Below are positions 35,646-47,133 of a DNA stretch of 64,000 nucleotides, piece after piece. The stretch comes from Didymella arachidicola. Lineage: Eukaryota > Ascomycota > Dothideomycetes > Pleosporales > Didymellaceae. The notes below the pieces were generated by a model, which was not told where the DNA came from, did no database searches, and saw only the letters and a list, made by a program, of their open reading frames with translations. The stretch spans positions 248,001 through 312,000 of the forward strand of contig CM049989.1 in the NCBI GenBank assembly GCA_016630955.3, given 5' to 3'. How positions within the stretch are numbered: the first letter of the stretch is position 1; every line of letters begins with the position of its first letter. Position numbers and translations under genes: made by a program.

Positions 35646-35680
35646 ACGCGCGCGTTGCCTGGGAAGGCGCGTTTTTTGGC
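35646..35680. promoter_or_regulatory. Candidate MCB/E2F-like sites in the Mlo2-MCM2 divergent promoter
   Basis: A palindrome ACGCGCGCGT at 35646-35655 and, 12-25 bases on, GGCGCGTTTTTTGGCG, which on the other strand contains AAACGCGCC. These resemble MCB (ACGCGT-type) or E2F-like sites. MBF-type factors drive G1/S expression of MCM genes in yeasts; the sites lie about 260 bp upstream of the MCM2 ATG. This is a motif match by eye only. Confidence 0.35.
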
Positions 35681-35908
35681 GACACGGACGTGTATTCATC
35701 AATCACACCCCACATTATACACTCTCCACCTATTCACGCTCCCTTTTTGCGCTTGTACACCCTTGCACGAGATACATAATCGTGCATCGACTCGAAATGA
35801 GGTGCGTAAACAGTCTTGGCCGCTCATGCAGCAAGAGCGATTAAGCTCTGCCCCTCCTGTCCGTCTGTCCAGCTGTTGACGTATCTTAGCTCGCCTTTAC
35901 GCTCGAAC

Positions 35909-38591
35909 ATGTCGTCCGCGAACCGCGGGGCAGGTCCCAGCAGGGGTAACAATAAACGTGCGCGCGATGATGGCCTTTCATCTTCGGGAGCTTTGCCTCC
36001 GTCAAGTCGTAAGTGTAACAATCGTAAATAGAGGAGCGCAGCTGACGGTCAACAGCTATGGCCTCTTCGCCGCCCATGCTGCCCCAGGACGATGATATGC
36101 TTGACGATGACGACATTATCCGCGATGTCGACGACCTGGACGAAGAAGCCGAGGAAGCTGAAGGAATCGACCTATTCGCAGACGACTTCGAGAATGACTA
36201 CAGCAGACGGGAGAACGATGCGTACGAGGGCGAGGGCATCGACGACGAGGGCGAATACGACGAACTCACACTCGACCAGAGGCGAGAGCTCGAAAGGCGC
36301 CTCAACGCGCGTGACAGGGAGGCCAGGCGCCGCATGCCAGCTGCTTTCTTGCCAGACGATGACGACCAAGATGGCCTCGCCGACCTCATGGGACCAGGCC
36401 GACGACGTGTTCGCAGGAATCGATACGACGAAGAACAGGACGATATGGATATGGGCGACGACATCATGAATGAAGAGCTCACCCTGGAGGCTCTCACAGA
36501 CGTGAAAGCTAATAATTTGACAGACTGGGTAGCTCAGCCTCAAGTCGCTCGTACAATTGCCCGCGAGTTCAAATCGTTCTTGACAGAATACACAGATGAG
36601 AACGGGACATCGGTCTACGGTACACGCATTCGAACTCTTGGTGAAGTCAACGCCGAATCACTAGAGGTTTCTTTCGATCATCTTGCCGAGTCGAAGGCCA
36701 CGTTGGCATACTGGCTTGCGAATACGCCGACAGAAATGCTTAAGATATTCGACCAGGTCTCCATGGAAGTTGTGCTTCTTCACTACCCGGATTACGAGCG
36801 CATCCACAACGAGATTCACGTCAGGATCACGGACGTGCCCGTACAATATACACTGCGCCAACTTCGTCAGTCACATCTGAACAGCCTCGTCCGTGTCAGT
36901 GGAGTTGTCACTCGCCGTAGCGGAGTCTTCCCCCAGCTGAAGTATGTGAAGTTTGACTGCACCAAGTGCGGAACCACGCTTGGTCCCTTCCACCAGGACT
37001 CGAACGTCGAAGTCAAGGTCTCCTTCTGCCAGAACTGCCAGTCGCGCGGTCCCTTCACCGTTAATTCGGAGCGTACAGTGTACCGTAATTACCAAAAGCT
37101 CACACTTCAGGAGTCCCCTGGCACCGTACCAGCAGGTCGTCTGCCCCGACACCGTGAGGTCATTCTTCTTTGGGACTTGATCGACTCGGCAAAGCCTGGA
37201 GAAGAGGTCGAGGTCACTGGTATCTATCGCAACAACTACGATGCTGCTCTCAACAACAAGAACGGCTTCCCTGTTTTCGCGACGATTCTTGAGGCAAACT
37301 ACGTTGTCAAGTCTCATGACCAGCTGGCTGGTTTCCGACTGACTGATGAGGATGAGCGCGAAATTCGACGACTCGCCAAGGACCCGAAGATCGTGGATAA
37401 GGTCATTGACTCGATCGCACCCAGCATTTACGGCCACACCGACATCAAGACTGCAGTTGCGTTATCATTGTTTGGCGGAGTCAGTAAAGAAGCAGCCGGT
37501 CGTCACTCAATTCGTGGTGACATCAACGTTCTGCTACTTGGAGATCCAGGTACAGCCAAGTCACAGATATTGAAGTACGTTGAGAAGACTGCTCATCGTG
37601 CGGTCTTCGCTACTGGTCAGGGTGCATCCGCTGTAGGTTTGACTGCTTCTGTTCGTCGCGACCCCATGACCAGCGAATGGACGCTGGAAGGTGGTGCTTT
37701 GGTACTTGCCGACAAGGGTACTTGCCTTATCGATGAGTTCGACAAGATGAACGACCAGGACCGAACATCCATCCACGAAGCTATGGAACAGCAAACCATT
37801 TCGATCTCCAAAGCCGGCATCGTCACAACTCTCCAAGCCCGTTGCGCCATTGTCGCGGCTGCTAATCCTATCGGTGGCCGCTACAACTCCACCATTCCCT
37901 TCTCCCAGAACGTCGAGCTGACCGAGCCAATTCTGTCTCGTTTCGACATTCTATGTGTTGTTCGTGACACTGTCGACCCCAAAGAAGACGAGCGTCTTGC
38001 GAAATTCGTTGTTAACTCTCACGGCCGCGCTCACCCCCTCGTCAACTCTGCATACGGATACTCGGACAAAGCCAAGGCAACACAAGACGGCGAGAACGGA
38101 GAAGGTATGGAGGTGGATGACATGGAGACAGCACGCAAAGAAAGCGAGATCCCTCAGGAGCTGCTGAGGAAGTACATCCTCTACGCTCGCGAGAGGTGCA
38201 GGCCCAAGCTCTATCAGATTGACCAGGACAAGGTGGCCCGTCTCTTCGCTGACATGCGTCGTGAGTCGATGGCCACTGGCGCGTACCCAATCACAGTGAG
38301 TCCTCCCTTGGTGCAACTTCAATGTGTCAATGCTAATATGCTTAGGTCCGTCATCTTGAAGCCATCCTACGTATCGCCGAAGCCTTCTGCAAAATGCGCC
38401 TTTCCGACTACTGTTCGTCACAAGATATCGATCGCGCTATCGCTGTCACAGTAGACTCTTTTGTTGGCTCACAGAAAGTCAGCGCGAAGAAGGCGCTGGC
38501 GAGGTCTTTTGCTAAGTACACGCTGAACAAGCCTGGTGCTGTTCGCGCACCTGCAAGGGCTGGCCGCAACGCCCAACGGGCTGCTGCATAG
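35909..38591 (+). CDS. MCM2: DNA replication licensing factor MCM2 (MCM2-7 helicase subunit)
   Basis: Three exons: 35909-36008, 36056-38295 and 38346-38591, with introns of 47 and 50 nt, giving 861 residues. MCM2 is a subunit of the hexameric MCM2-7 replicative helicase. The acidic N-terminal tail (DDDMLDDDDIIRDVDDLDEE), the LADLMGPGRRRVRRNRYDEE segment and VYRNYQKLTLQESPGTVPAG identify the MCM2 paralogue. A zinc finger CTKCGTT..SFCQNC lies near residue 334. The AAA+ core has Walker A GDPGTAKSQ near 531, Walker B CLIDEFDKMND, the sensor region AAANPIGGRYN and the arginine finger SRFDIL near 662. The C-terminal winged-helix part (VRHLEAILRIAEAFCKMRLSDY) is restored only after removal of the last intron. 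All catalytic motifs are intact and length is normal. Confidence 0.96.
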
Positions 38592-38857
38592 TCGTTCAAC
38601 CATGGATGCGTTGCATATGATGACGTCTACGAGTGATCGCTACGACGAAGCGCAGTCTTGAGGCGGACGTGAGCTTCTGGCGTTTGGAGTTGTTGTCAGC
38701 TAGATATACCAATCTGAATTACATTTTTGCGTGTGCTGCATCTCTATGGATATTTCATGTGTGCCATGCACAAAGATGGTGATGATGGAATTTCACTGAT
38801 TCGCTACTGGGGTATCTCGTCATAATGCACCAATAGAGCACGCCTCGATTGAGACGT

Positions 38858-39938
38858 TTACTCTTCGCTCTCACTCCTACTCCTATCCCTTAAGACAAAT
38901 GCCTCGGAATCGACAGGACTTGCCAAGTTCACCTTGTGCTTCTCCACCCACACCCGGACTTTTGCCTTGTTGATCACCGCTTCCGCGCCTCCTCTCTTCT
39001 TGTGCTCGAGTACATCCATGTCTTGCAATGTAGCTGTAATGTCATCTGGTACAATGAACGTCTTCTGTCCGAGATCATTGACGGTCAGTGTCTTCTTCGA
39101 CGGAGAAGATAGTATCGTGCGCGCAAGGGTTTGCGACCAGTAGTGCACGTAAGCCAGGCGACCGAGGTCGGAGAGTGCTGCAACATTTTAGCTGACAAGC
39201 CATAGCGTCAGGCCATGCGAACTCTCACGCTTCTCAGGCCCACCCATTCTCCCTTCCCTCTTGCTCATCTCATAGCTCGCACCCATCAGTATCTGCCCCA
39301 GGCCTTGCTTCTGCCACGGCGGAAAGACCAGGATACACGCCAAGTTATTGTTATCCCAGCTCATCTTCTCCTTACTGAAGAAGCCCACGACCTGATTCTG
39401 AACTACTGGCGCGTCTGCATCGAGCTGTGTGTTCGGTATACTCGGCGCAGGGTTGTGCGCAACGAGAAGGTAGTAGAGGAAGGTTGTCACATCGTAGAAG
39501 ACGGACTTTGTATCGAGAAAGAGCTTGGCGAACAGACACAGATTCTGCGCGTAGAGCTTGTTCTTCTCGCCGTCGATCTCGTAGAGCGAATAGCCGTTGG
39601 ACGTGTAGACGTGGGTGCCCGGCGGTTCGGTGCTGCGGAGCGGACAGACTCTCTGCGTAGTAGTCAGCGCTGTGCACCGCCTTTCGAGGATAACGATTGC
39701 CTACAAGGTGCTTAATGAAACCCGTGAGCTCCTTGGTGTACTTGAAGCACCATTGGCACACGTACAAGCGCTCCACTTTACGGCCAACAAGCTCTTCTGG
39801 GTAGAAAGATGGATACCATGGCTTGATCAGCAGGGAGCCAAACACCACCTCAAGGACATTTGGCGTCGCGGGCCTGTCATCGCCGTTGGGAGCGGGACTC
39901 ACGGATGTGCCATTCTCCATGGGCACATCTGCGGCCAT
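38858..39938 (-). CDS. SAS2: MYST-family histone acetyltransferase, Sas2-like
   Basis: Three exons: 39705-39938, 39229-39652 and 38858-39177, with introns of 52 and 51 nt, giving 325 residues. The MYST C2HC zinc finger is VCQWCFKYTKELTGFIKHLRVC (Cys61, Cys64, His77, Cys81), completed only after splicing. Then come PPGTHVYTSNGYSLYEIDGE, QNLCLFAKLFLDTKSVFYDV, the catalytic-cysteine strand NNLACILVFPPWQKQGLG containing the acetyl-CoA-binding Q-x-x-G-x-G loop, and SYEMSKREGRMGGPEKPLSD with the catalytic glutamate. It lacks a chromodomain or PHD finger and is short, which fits Sas2 rather than Esa1 or Sas3. In yeast, Sas2 acetylates H4K16 in the SAS complex. The assignment to Sas2 rests on size and architecture. 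Its 3' end faces MCM2 with a 266-bp spacer. Confidence 0.87.
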
Positions 39939-41024
39939 TGAGGATGAGGCGGCGGGGTGGAGAAATGACGCGTTTGCGAGGTCGCGGCTGGCTTCGACAC
40001 TAGCGCCAACGCGATTGCACGTGGGGGGTCCTTCACACTTGCCTACTTTTGCGATTTTGGCAGAAGCAGCATCGAACGTGAAACGACCGACCTTACATAC
40101 CTTCCTCTACCGTGAGTATCTTTATACGTATCGTTTCCCGATCCACTGTTTGATATTTCTGTCTGCGGTCAACCATGGGTGAGTCTGATGGGAGATGTAT
40201 GTGTATCATGAATATGTATATAGTCCTGAAGAGCTATCTGAGCTATGGAGGGAGGTACGTATGTACTCCGACTGCACTAGTGCAAGCACGTGACATCTGA
40301 TCTCTACTGCACCTCTTGTTCGGGTCTAATGTTGAGAGCTCACATCGAATTCACCCAAAGGCAGAATCCTCGCACATGCTGCGCATTCTCCTCGAAGATT
40401 GAGCGAGGAGCTGCTGCAGATCGACGACGAGAGCCTCACAGAACGAGGAATCCACAATATCCTCTTCATCCAGCTTCTCATGACACATGATATAGCTTCT
40501 AGCAGACAGTGGACACTCTGGCTTTAAGCTGATTTGATATCGATTAATTGATATCACTATAGTACATGTTCCTCTTCCCATCCCTCCGGCCATCCTGGCC
40601 TGGTGTATCCATCTCATGTATCCCTACCAACCCATTCCACACAACCGCGATGCATATCACGCTCCCACAAACAATGCGAAACAACACTTCAAGACGCCAT
40701 GCAAAGCCCAGCGCCCTCAATGCATGCCATTCCAAACATTACGACAGACATCTCGACTCAGCACTCGCCGAGCCCAGCATGCAAATCCTAACACGCAAAC
40801 TGATCCCATATTAAAGCAGCGCAAAAACAGAGGTATACTGCGATCCCCTTTCCCTTCTATGCATTCATCGTTCCTGATGACCTTTGAAATCGTCCGCGCG
40901 GGCGGATGTAGTACGCCTGCGGTACGTGTAGCGCCCCAGTGCTGATTTTGCAGCATCACTTCCCTTATTGTTTCTTTTGGGAAGTAGCGAAAAAAATTTA
41001 GCCGTCTCGACGTTCAACGTAAGT
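39939..41024. other. Intergenic region between Sas2 start and histidine kinase stop
   Basis: About 1.1 kb expected to hold the Sas2 promoter and the kinase 3' UTR. Overlapping frames around 40566-40945 are open in several registers at once because the sequence is CA-rich; none has features of a real protein. Confidence 0.55.
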
Positions 41025-44000
41025 TTATGGTGAGCTCTTCTTCAGCTTCATCAATTCTGGTGGTTTCGACGGATCTGGTGGATCCACAAACTTCGTCATG
41101 ACGAGGGACAGTTCTTTGAAAGCGACAGGTTTAGTAACGTAGGAGTTGAAGCCGGCCTCGACACATTTTGCGTAGACGTCACCGAGGACGTTGGCCGAGA
41201 GCGCGATGATAGGATGGCGGCGGTAGCCATGCTTCTTCTCCCAACGTCTGATCTCTTTGCAGGCCTGATAGCCATCCTTGTTTGGCATGTGGAGATCGCA
41301 CTGCACATCGTTAGCTAGGAAACACTGCAGAAGCGGCGAGAGACTTACCAAAATGATTGAGTAGTACCCTGGAGATTTCGAGAAGACTGTGTCAGTACAC
41401 TGAACACCGTCAAGGACTGTATCAGTTGTCACATCGATCTTGGCCAAGAACTTGAGAATGACCTGTTAACGAGTCAGTATATCGTTTGTATTTGCAAGAT
41501 CCACGGTAGCTTACAGTCTGGTTGATCTGATTATCTTCGACGAGTAGAACCTTATGACCTTTACCGCCAAGTCGCCTCTTCAATTCTTCGAAGACAAGCT
41601 TCTGGCTGACGACCACTTGTTGCGCTGTATCTTGATTGCGGTCCGTACTAGACTCGCGCTGCTTCTCTGGGTCGAAGATGACAGCAAACTTGGATGGCTT
41701 CAACGGACGGTAGATGAATTGGAGTCGTCGATCCGTGGCAAGCTGTTCATAGTCGTAGACTGATGCGTTTTTCATGAGCTCTTTTTTCTGTGATGGGTCG
41801 GACACTACCACGACAGATGTATTGCCGTAGTGGACTGAACTGAAGATCTGGTCCATGATGGCATGCACCTCGGCAGTGTCATGGAGCACAAGTACCACAT
41901 GAGTAAAGATGACCGGACTCTCTCCACCAAGCATTCTTTGAGCGCTGATCAGACTTTCTTCGCCGGTGATCTGGTGTGGAATGCCTTGCGGAAGGGTGTT
42001 CTTGATATGTCGGATTGTAGCCTCCCTACTGTGTACCAGAGGACACACGACCAAAATCGAGTACATCGGCGGCTGAGCCAATGGAGAGATGATTGGTCCG
42101 GGTGGTGCTGTCTCAGGACGCATGGTATCATCAGAAGCCAAAGACTCCGTTGACGTCTTGTCTTCGCTGTCTGCGCGTTTCGGAGGCATATGCAAATTGA
42201 TCTCTGGATCCGGGCTTGCGAGGCGACTTTCAGCAAGAAAGGATGAAGCCGACGAACGTTCGGAGCGCAGACTTGATTTACCGGTGAGTGCTGCGCTGGT
42301 GAGTGAGTGGTCCGAGCTGCCGGACGAGAGTGAAGGCGATTCTTGCGATCTCACCGACGCTGCTGAGCTGACAGGTGGAGATTTGACACTTTGATCTGAA
42401 GAGATACTGGAAATACGTTTGAGCTGCGCATTCGGTGCGGAGCCACTGATCTGCGGAAACGCCGGTTTGTTCATTGGCGATGGTTGTGTGGGTAGCGGCG
42501 GTACGATGGTCGAAAGCTCTGTAGCTGGAGTGAGAGGCGTCGCCACCAGTGGTTTGGGGAAATCGGTCGGTGTTGGAAGGCCGAATTTGATGGTGAAAAA
42601 GAAAGTGGAGCCCTTGCCCGGTACACTGCGAGCATCCATCTTCCCACCATGCAGCTCAACGAACTGCATAGAAATGGCCAGACCAAGACCTGTGCCACCG
42701 TGTTGCCTCGTACTGCTAGCATCGATCTGGCTGAATCTCTTAAAAAGGTACTTGGCTTCGCTCTCGGTGAAGCCTCTCCCGGTATCTACAACCTCAAAAC
42801 GCACCATAACCTCATTCTCGTCCAGAGGCCCAGAGCGCTCGGGAGACTGCAGCTTACAGCGTACAAAGATCTCGCCCTTCGGTGTGAACTTGATCGCGTT
42901 GCCAACAACATTGAGCAGAACTTGTCGAATTCTGAACTTGTCACCCTTGACCATAGACGGCACGTCTTCTTCCATCAAGTAGTTGAGCTCGAGACCCTTC
43001 TGAATGGCCAGACCCATATTGAGATCGTTGACCTCCTCCAAGAGGGATGGCAGATGCATCCACTCCATAGACAGCTTGATCATTCCGGCTTCGACCTTGG
43101 AGAGATCAAGGATGTCATTGATCAAATTGAGCAAGCTGGCAGTGCTGGCGTTGATGATGTTGACATGCTCGAGCTGCTCTGCGTTCAAAGGGCTGTCCTG
43201 CAGGAAGTTGACCATACCTGAGATACCGTTCAGTGGGGTACGGATCTCGTGAGACATGTTGCTCAAGAATCTGGTCTTAGAGTCCATCGTCTCCTTCAAA
43301 GTCTGCTCGAGCAGCTTGTGATCGTTGATGTCGGTAGCAGTACCGTACCAGCTCTCCTCAGCGACGTCTTCCGCGAGTTCCTTCTCGAGAAGGATCCTGA
43401 CAAGGTGCCATCGGTACTCGCCACTCTTGTTACGAAGACGCACTTCTGTAGAGTAGGAAGCACGGCCATTGGTGTCCTTCGCGACCTTCAGGATGCCTGT
43501 GCTCGCCAGCTTTGACAGCTTCGCCTGTGGCATATTCATCTTATCAGGTGTAGATCCCGGACTCGTTACCGTCCTGTCGGTTTCCGACGAGTCATCAGAT
43601 GACGAAGAGTACTGCGAGCCGTGACGGCTGTGTTCTGGCGGTATAGAAGTGGGTACATTCGTGGAGCCATCTTCCCCGATGTCTGGCAACTTGCACTTGA
43701 TGACATCATCTGGGTGAACGTACTCCAGGAAGCCGTTGACGAGCGCTTCCTTCTCTCCCTGACCCGAGTAAGTAGTCCACTGCGAGTTGCAGAAAGTTAA
43801 CCCTCGCCGATTAGATACGACAAAAACGATCTGAGGACTTGAGTTTGCAAGGGCTCTGTACTTTGCCTCGGAAGCAGCAGTCTCCTGCTGTCGAGCTGAA
43901 TTGAGCTCGGCAAGGTGCTGCTCGTGGAAGTCCATATTAGTACCGATCCAATGGACAATCTGTTGGCGTTTGTTCTTCAGAGGCGCTACTCGTACGTAGA

Positions 44001-47000
44001 ACCATCTGTAACAATTGTCGAAACGCTTCAAACGAACTTTCTTCTGGAGCTGTTGTCCTGTTCGCAGCGATTTGTTCCACTGCTCGAGATATGAAACACG
44101 ATCGTCTGGATGTATCGACTCCCATGGATCTTGTAGTACTTGTCGAGTATCCTGTCCTCCATAGATGAGGAATTTCGAGTTCACCCAAGTGATGGCACCG
44201 GTAGTTGGCGCTGCTGTAAAAATCTGCACGGGTAAAGAGTCGATGATTGTGCGAAGGAGGCTTTCGGAGGGCGGCGGCATGTCGAAAGTCTCGGTGATCG
44301 AGTTCCTCCTTCCATGTCCAGGTGGAGCAGGTGCGTGACCGCCTGGTGTAGTTGCTGCAGGCAGAGACTGGAAGGACGATCCGAAGTCAGCACCGTACGA
44401 ATGCAAGAGCGAATGGCCACGATGGTGTGTCATTTTCGATCCCTGGCTGCCCGAGCTTGAGCTGTTGCCGTCGTCCTTGATAGGCCCCGGACCGTTCTTC
44501 GGGGTGAGTACACCGTCATCATAATATTCCACAACCGGATTGACGCTTGCTCTCTTCTCGACCTTCTTCTCGACCTTCTTCTCGACCTTCTTCTCGTTGG
44601 GCTTTGATTGGCTCGATGCTCTTGTGGTCTTCTTCTTCGCATCGAAATAGCTCTCCACAGCTTCGCTCCCTGCAAGATGGCCTGGAGTGCTGCTGATGGA
44701 GTGTTTGCTTGAGAAGCCCAGGGAAGCGGCATCCCAACCTGGTGTTCCCGTGATGGAGCCACCTGGGCTGTGCTTGGATCGACCAGAGTAGTCGGAAGGG
44801 CTAGTAACACTTCCGGCAGCGGAGTGCGAGATATCTCCTAGGTCTAGATGCAGCAGGTCATCGAGACTTTCGGGATCTGGGATGTTAGTGCTTCCAGGTC
44901 CTTGTACGATTGCTCGTCGCGCTCTTGCCGAGTTGATTTGGACCAATGCATTGGTGAATTGCCAGGCGTTCGAGAACGACGTGGCGAGGTGCGGGGCAAG
45001 ATGCTTGAGCGAGTTGGTCAGGTTGCGAGGATAAGGCACAACAGGCGATAGGATCGAAAGGATGGCGATTGGCGCCCTGCGCACGAAGTCTTCTTTGCCG
45101 CGCGAAGTTTGCGTCGATTGCTCGGACTTGCGGCGAGACAATGATGGCGTCTGAGCCGGTGTGCTCGTGTCAGTGGGATGCATCACTTGAGATAGAGTTG
45201 GATGAATAAGGGGAATGTGCGTGACGGTGCTGGCCCTGTCGATACCAATGGCCTCGACGACACCGTACTGGGTGTAGTCTTGCGGCGACTTGGATGGGTT
45301 GAACGTTTCCTCATCGACATTGCTGGTAGCAAAAAAAGGGTTCGTTTCTGCGTCATTCTGTATCGCTGGCGACGGCGCAGGTGACTGTGCCCACGGCGAT
45401 GCTGGGTACTGTTCGTATTCTTCGTAACGGGGTTGTAGCCCGAGGCTGGCCACGCCGAGGATTCCTGGTTTGGCTGCAAGCCGGGCCGCCTTGTGTGCTT
45501 CTGGTCCTGCAGGGGCAGCCTTCTCAGCGGTGGGCTTGTTCTCCTCTGGTTTTTCCTTCTCAGCTAGATCTTCGCGAGACGTCGATATGGATGTTGAGTA
45601 ATCTCGAGTCAAGGTGACTACTCGCCCTCGTTCTAAGACACGGTTGACTCCGGTGTTGTCAATCAGAGCGTCCGGTTCGTGGTCGAGAGCGCGCAGGACG
45701 CTGAAGACGGCGGTGGGGTTTGATGGTTCTCCACCTACAGACGAGAAGTCAGGATCGCTAAATGACGGATCTCCACCGGAGGCGAGGTTGAAGCCAGGGA
45801 AGGGTGACGTTGGTCCATCGAACGACGCTTGAGAGACTTGTCTGAGAGGGTGCTCTCTCGCAGGAGTCTGTGGGGCGTGGCTGGCAGCTCTCAAAGGTGC
45901 TCGCGGTCGTACCGGCATGACAGGTGTGGGCGAGTCCGAGGTTGCCTCGGCCCTTTGGCGCTCGTAGCCAGCGAAAGAGTGGTGCGAAAAGAGCTTTGGG
46001 CGCCTGTCTGGTATTGTCATAGGTGGTCGCTCCTCTGGCTGTGGTGTGGGCTGCTGTACTCTGATGTTCTTTGAGCTCGATGCTTCCTGCCATGTCGCGG
46101 CTTGAGGGCTCTCGCCGCCAAAGGTGGCCGTGTAGGTGGTCTTCTGCCCCCATGGCACGTTCTCAATGTCGGATGCGTCTGCAGGCACAGCCAGGGTAGC
46201 TCTCTCTGCACCGTAGTGCTCTCTCATGATAGTCGTCACGGTAGTCCACCATGCTGCGAGTCCGTGCTCAGTGCCAAGTTGCAGGACCAGGTCGTAGAGG
46301 TTGGGGCTGGGGTAACGAGGATCTTCGATGTCGGCGAAGGAGTGGCCCCTCTGGCCGGGAGCAAACGGCGTGGATGACGCAGCCGGCGTGCTGGACTCGG
46401 AGGCGACATGGTCCTTTGGGGGCGCCCACTCCCTGCCGTGCATGGCGGACACGGTGGGCGACAGACTCGTGAAGGGCATGTGGAAGGAGGAGGCCCATCG
46501 TGGCGTGTTGGGGACGGTGGGGAACGGGTAGGACGGTGTCCGCAGGGCGTGGTGGCCGGCAGGCGTGGGTGGTACACTGCCGCGGATGGTCCTCGCCGAC
46601 TCTGTTGACTCGGTCGATTCGGTGGACGTGGTGGCGCCTGTGGGCAGGGGGCTCGGTGTGCTGGCAAAGGCGCCCTCGAGCGTGGGCGACATGGCCGAGA
46701 TGGGCTCCTCCTTGATGGGCGAGACTCTGCGGGCGCCGAGGCCGCCGGTGCTGCCCATGTTGCTCGCGACGTTCCGCATGCGCTGGCGCTGCTGCTGCTG
46801 CAGAATCTTCAGCTGCAGGCTGCGCAGGCGCTCCACCTCGAGCTCGTCGGGCGACGCGCCGCTCGACTCTGCGCCCGGCCGCCCGCCCGCGCCGTCGCCG
46901 CCCGCGTCGTGCTTGTGCTCGTCCCCGCTCATGTCGGAGTCGGTCTGGGCGGCTGCATCGTCGTCGTCCTCCGGGCGCGGGCCTGGCGAGCGCGGATCGT

Positions 47001-47133
47001 CGTCGGGCGAGGTCCGGGGCACCTGCTGGCTGCGCGGCAGGCGCTGCAGCGGCGGGCGCGGTGGTGCGTTCGGCGAGGCGTGCTGCGGGCTGCTGCTGCT
47101 GCTGCCGTCACTCGACGAGGGTGCTCTGGTCAT
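41025..47133 (-). CDS. PAS-type hybrid histidine kinase with C-terminal receiver domain
   Basis: Three exons: 41515-47133, 41349-41462 and 41025-41300 (introns of 52 and 48 nt), giving 2,002 residues. About 950 N-terminal residues are serine/proline-rich and mostly disordered. Two PAS/PAC regions follow (about 955-1085, LLRTIIDSLPVQIFTAAP and IHPDDRVSYLEQW; about 1090-1285, SPQIVFVVSNRRGLTFCNSQ). The dimerisation/phosphoacceptor motif SNMSHEIRTPLNGI has its His near 1295; the ATPase domain has NVVGNAIKFTPKGE, VDTGRGF and GGTGLGLAIS. The receiver has LLVEDNQINQ, the phosphoacceptor Asp in CDLHMPNKDG, ALSAN and VTKPV, so all phosphorelay residues are present; both introns cut the receiver. There is no transmembrane segment, so it is probably a cytosolic sensor feeding a phosphotransfer protein; its signal is unknown. 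A VEKK repeat lies near residue 850. Confidence 0.93.
44552..44596 (-). repeat. In-frame 12-bp tandem repeat coding KVEK units
   Basis: A 12-base unit is repeated about three and a half times inside the histidine kinase gene and encodes KKVEKKVEKKVEKR in a linker upstream of the PAS region. Because the unit is a multiple of three, copy-number change would not break the frame. Confidence 0.8.
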
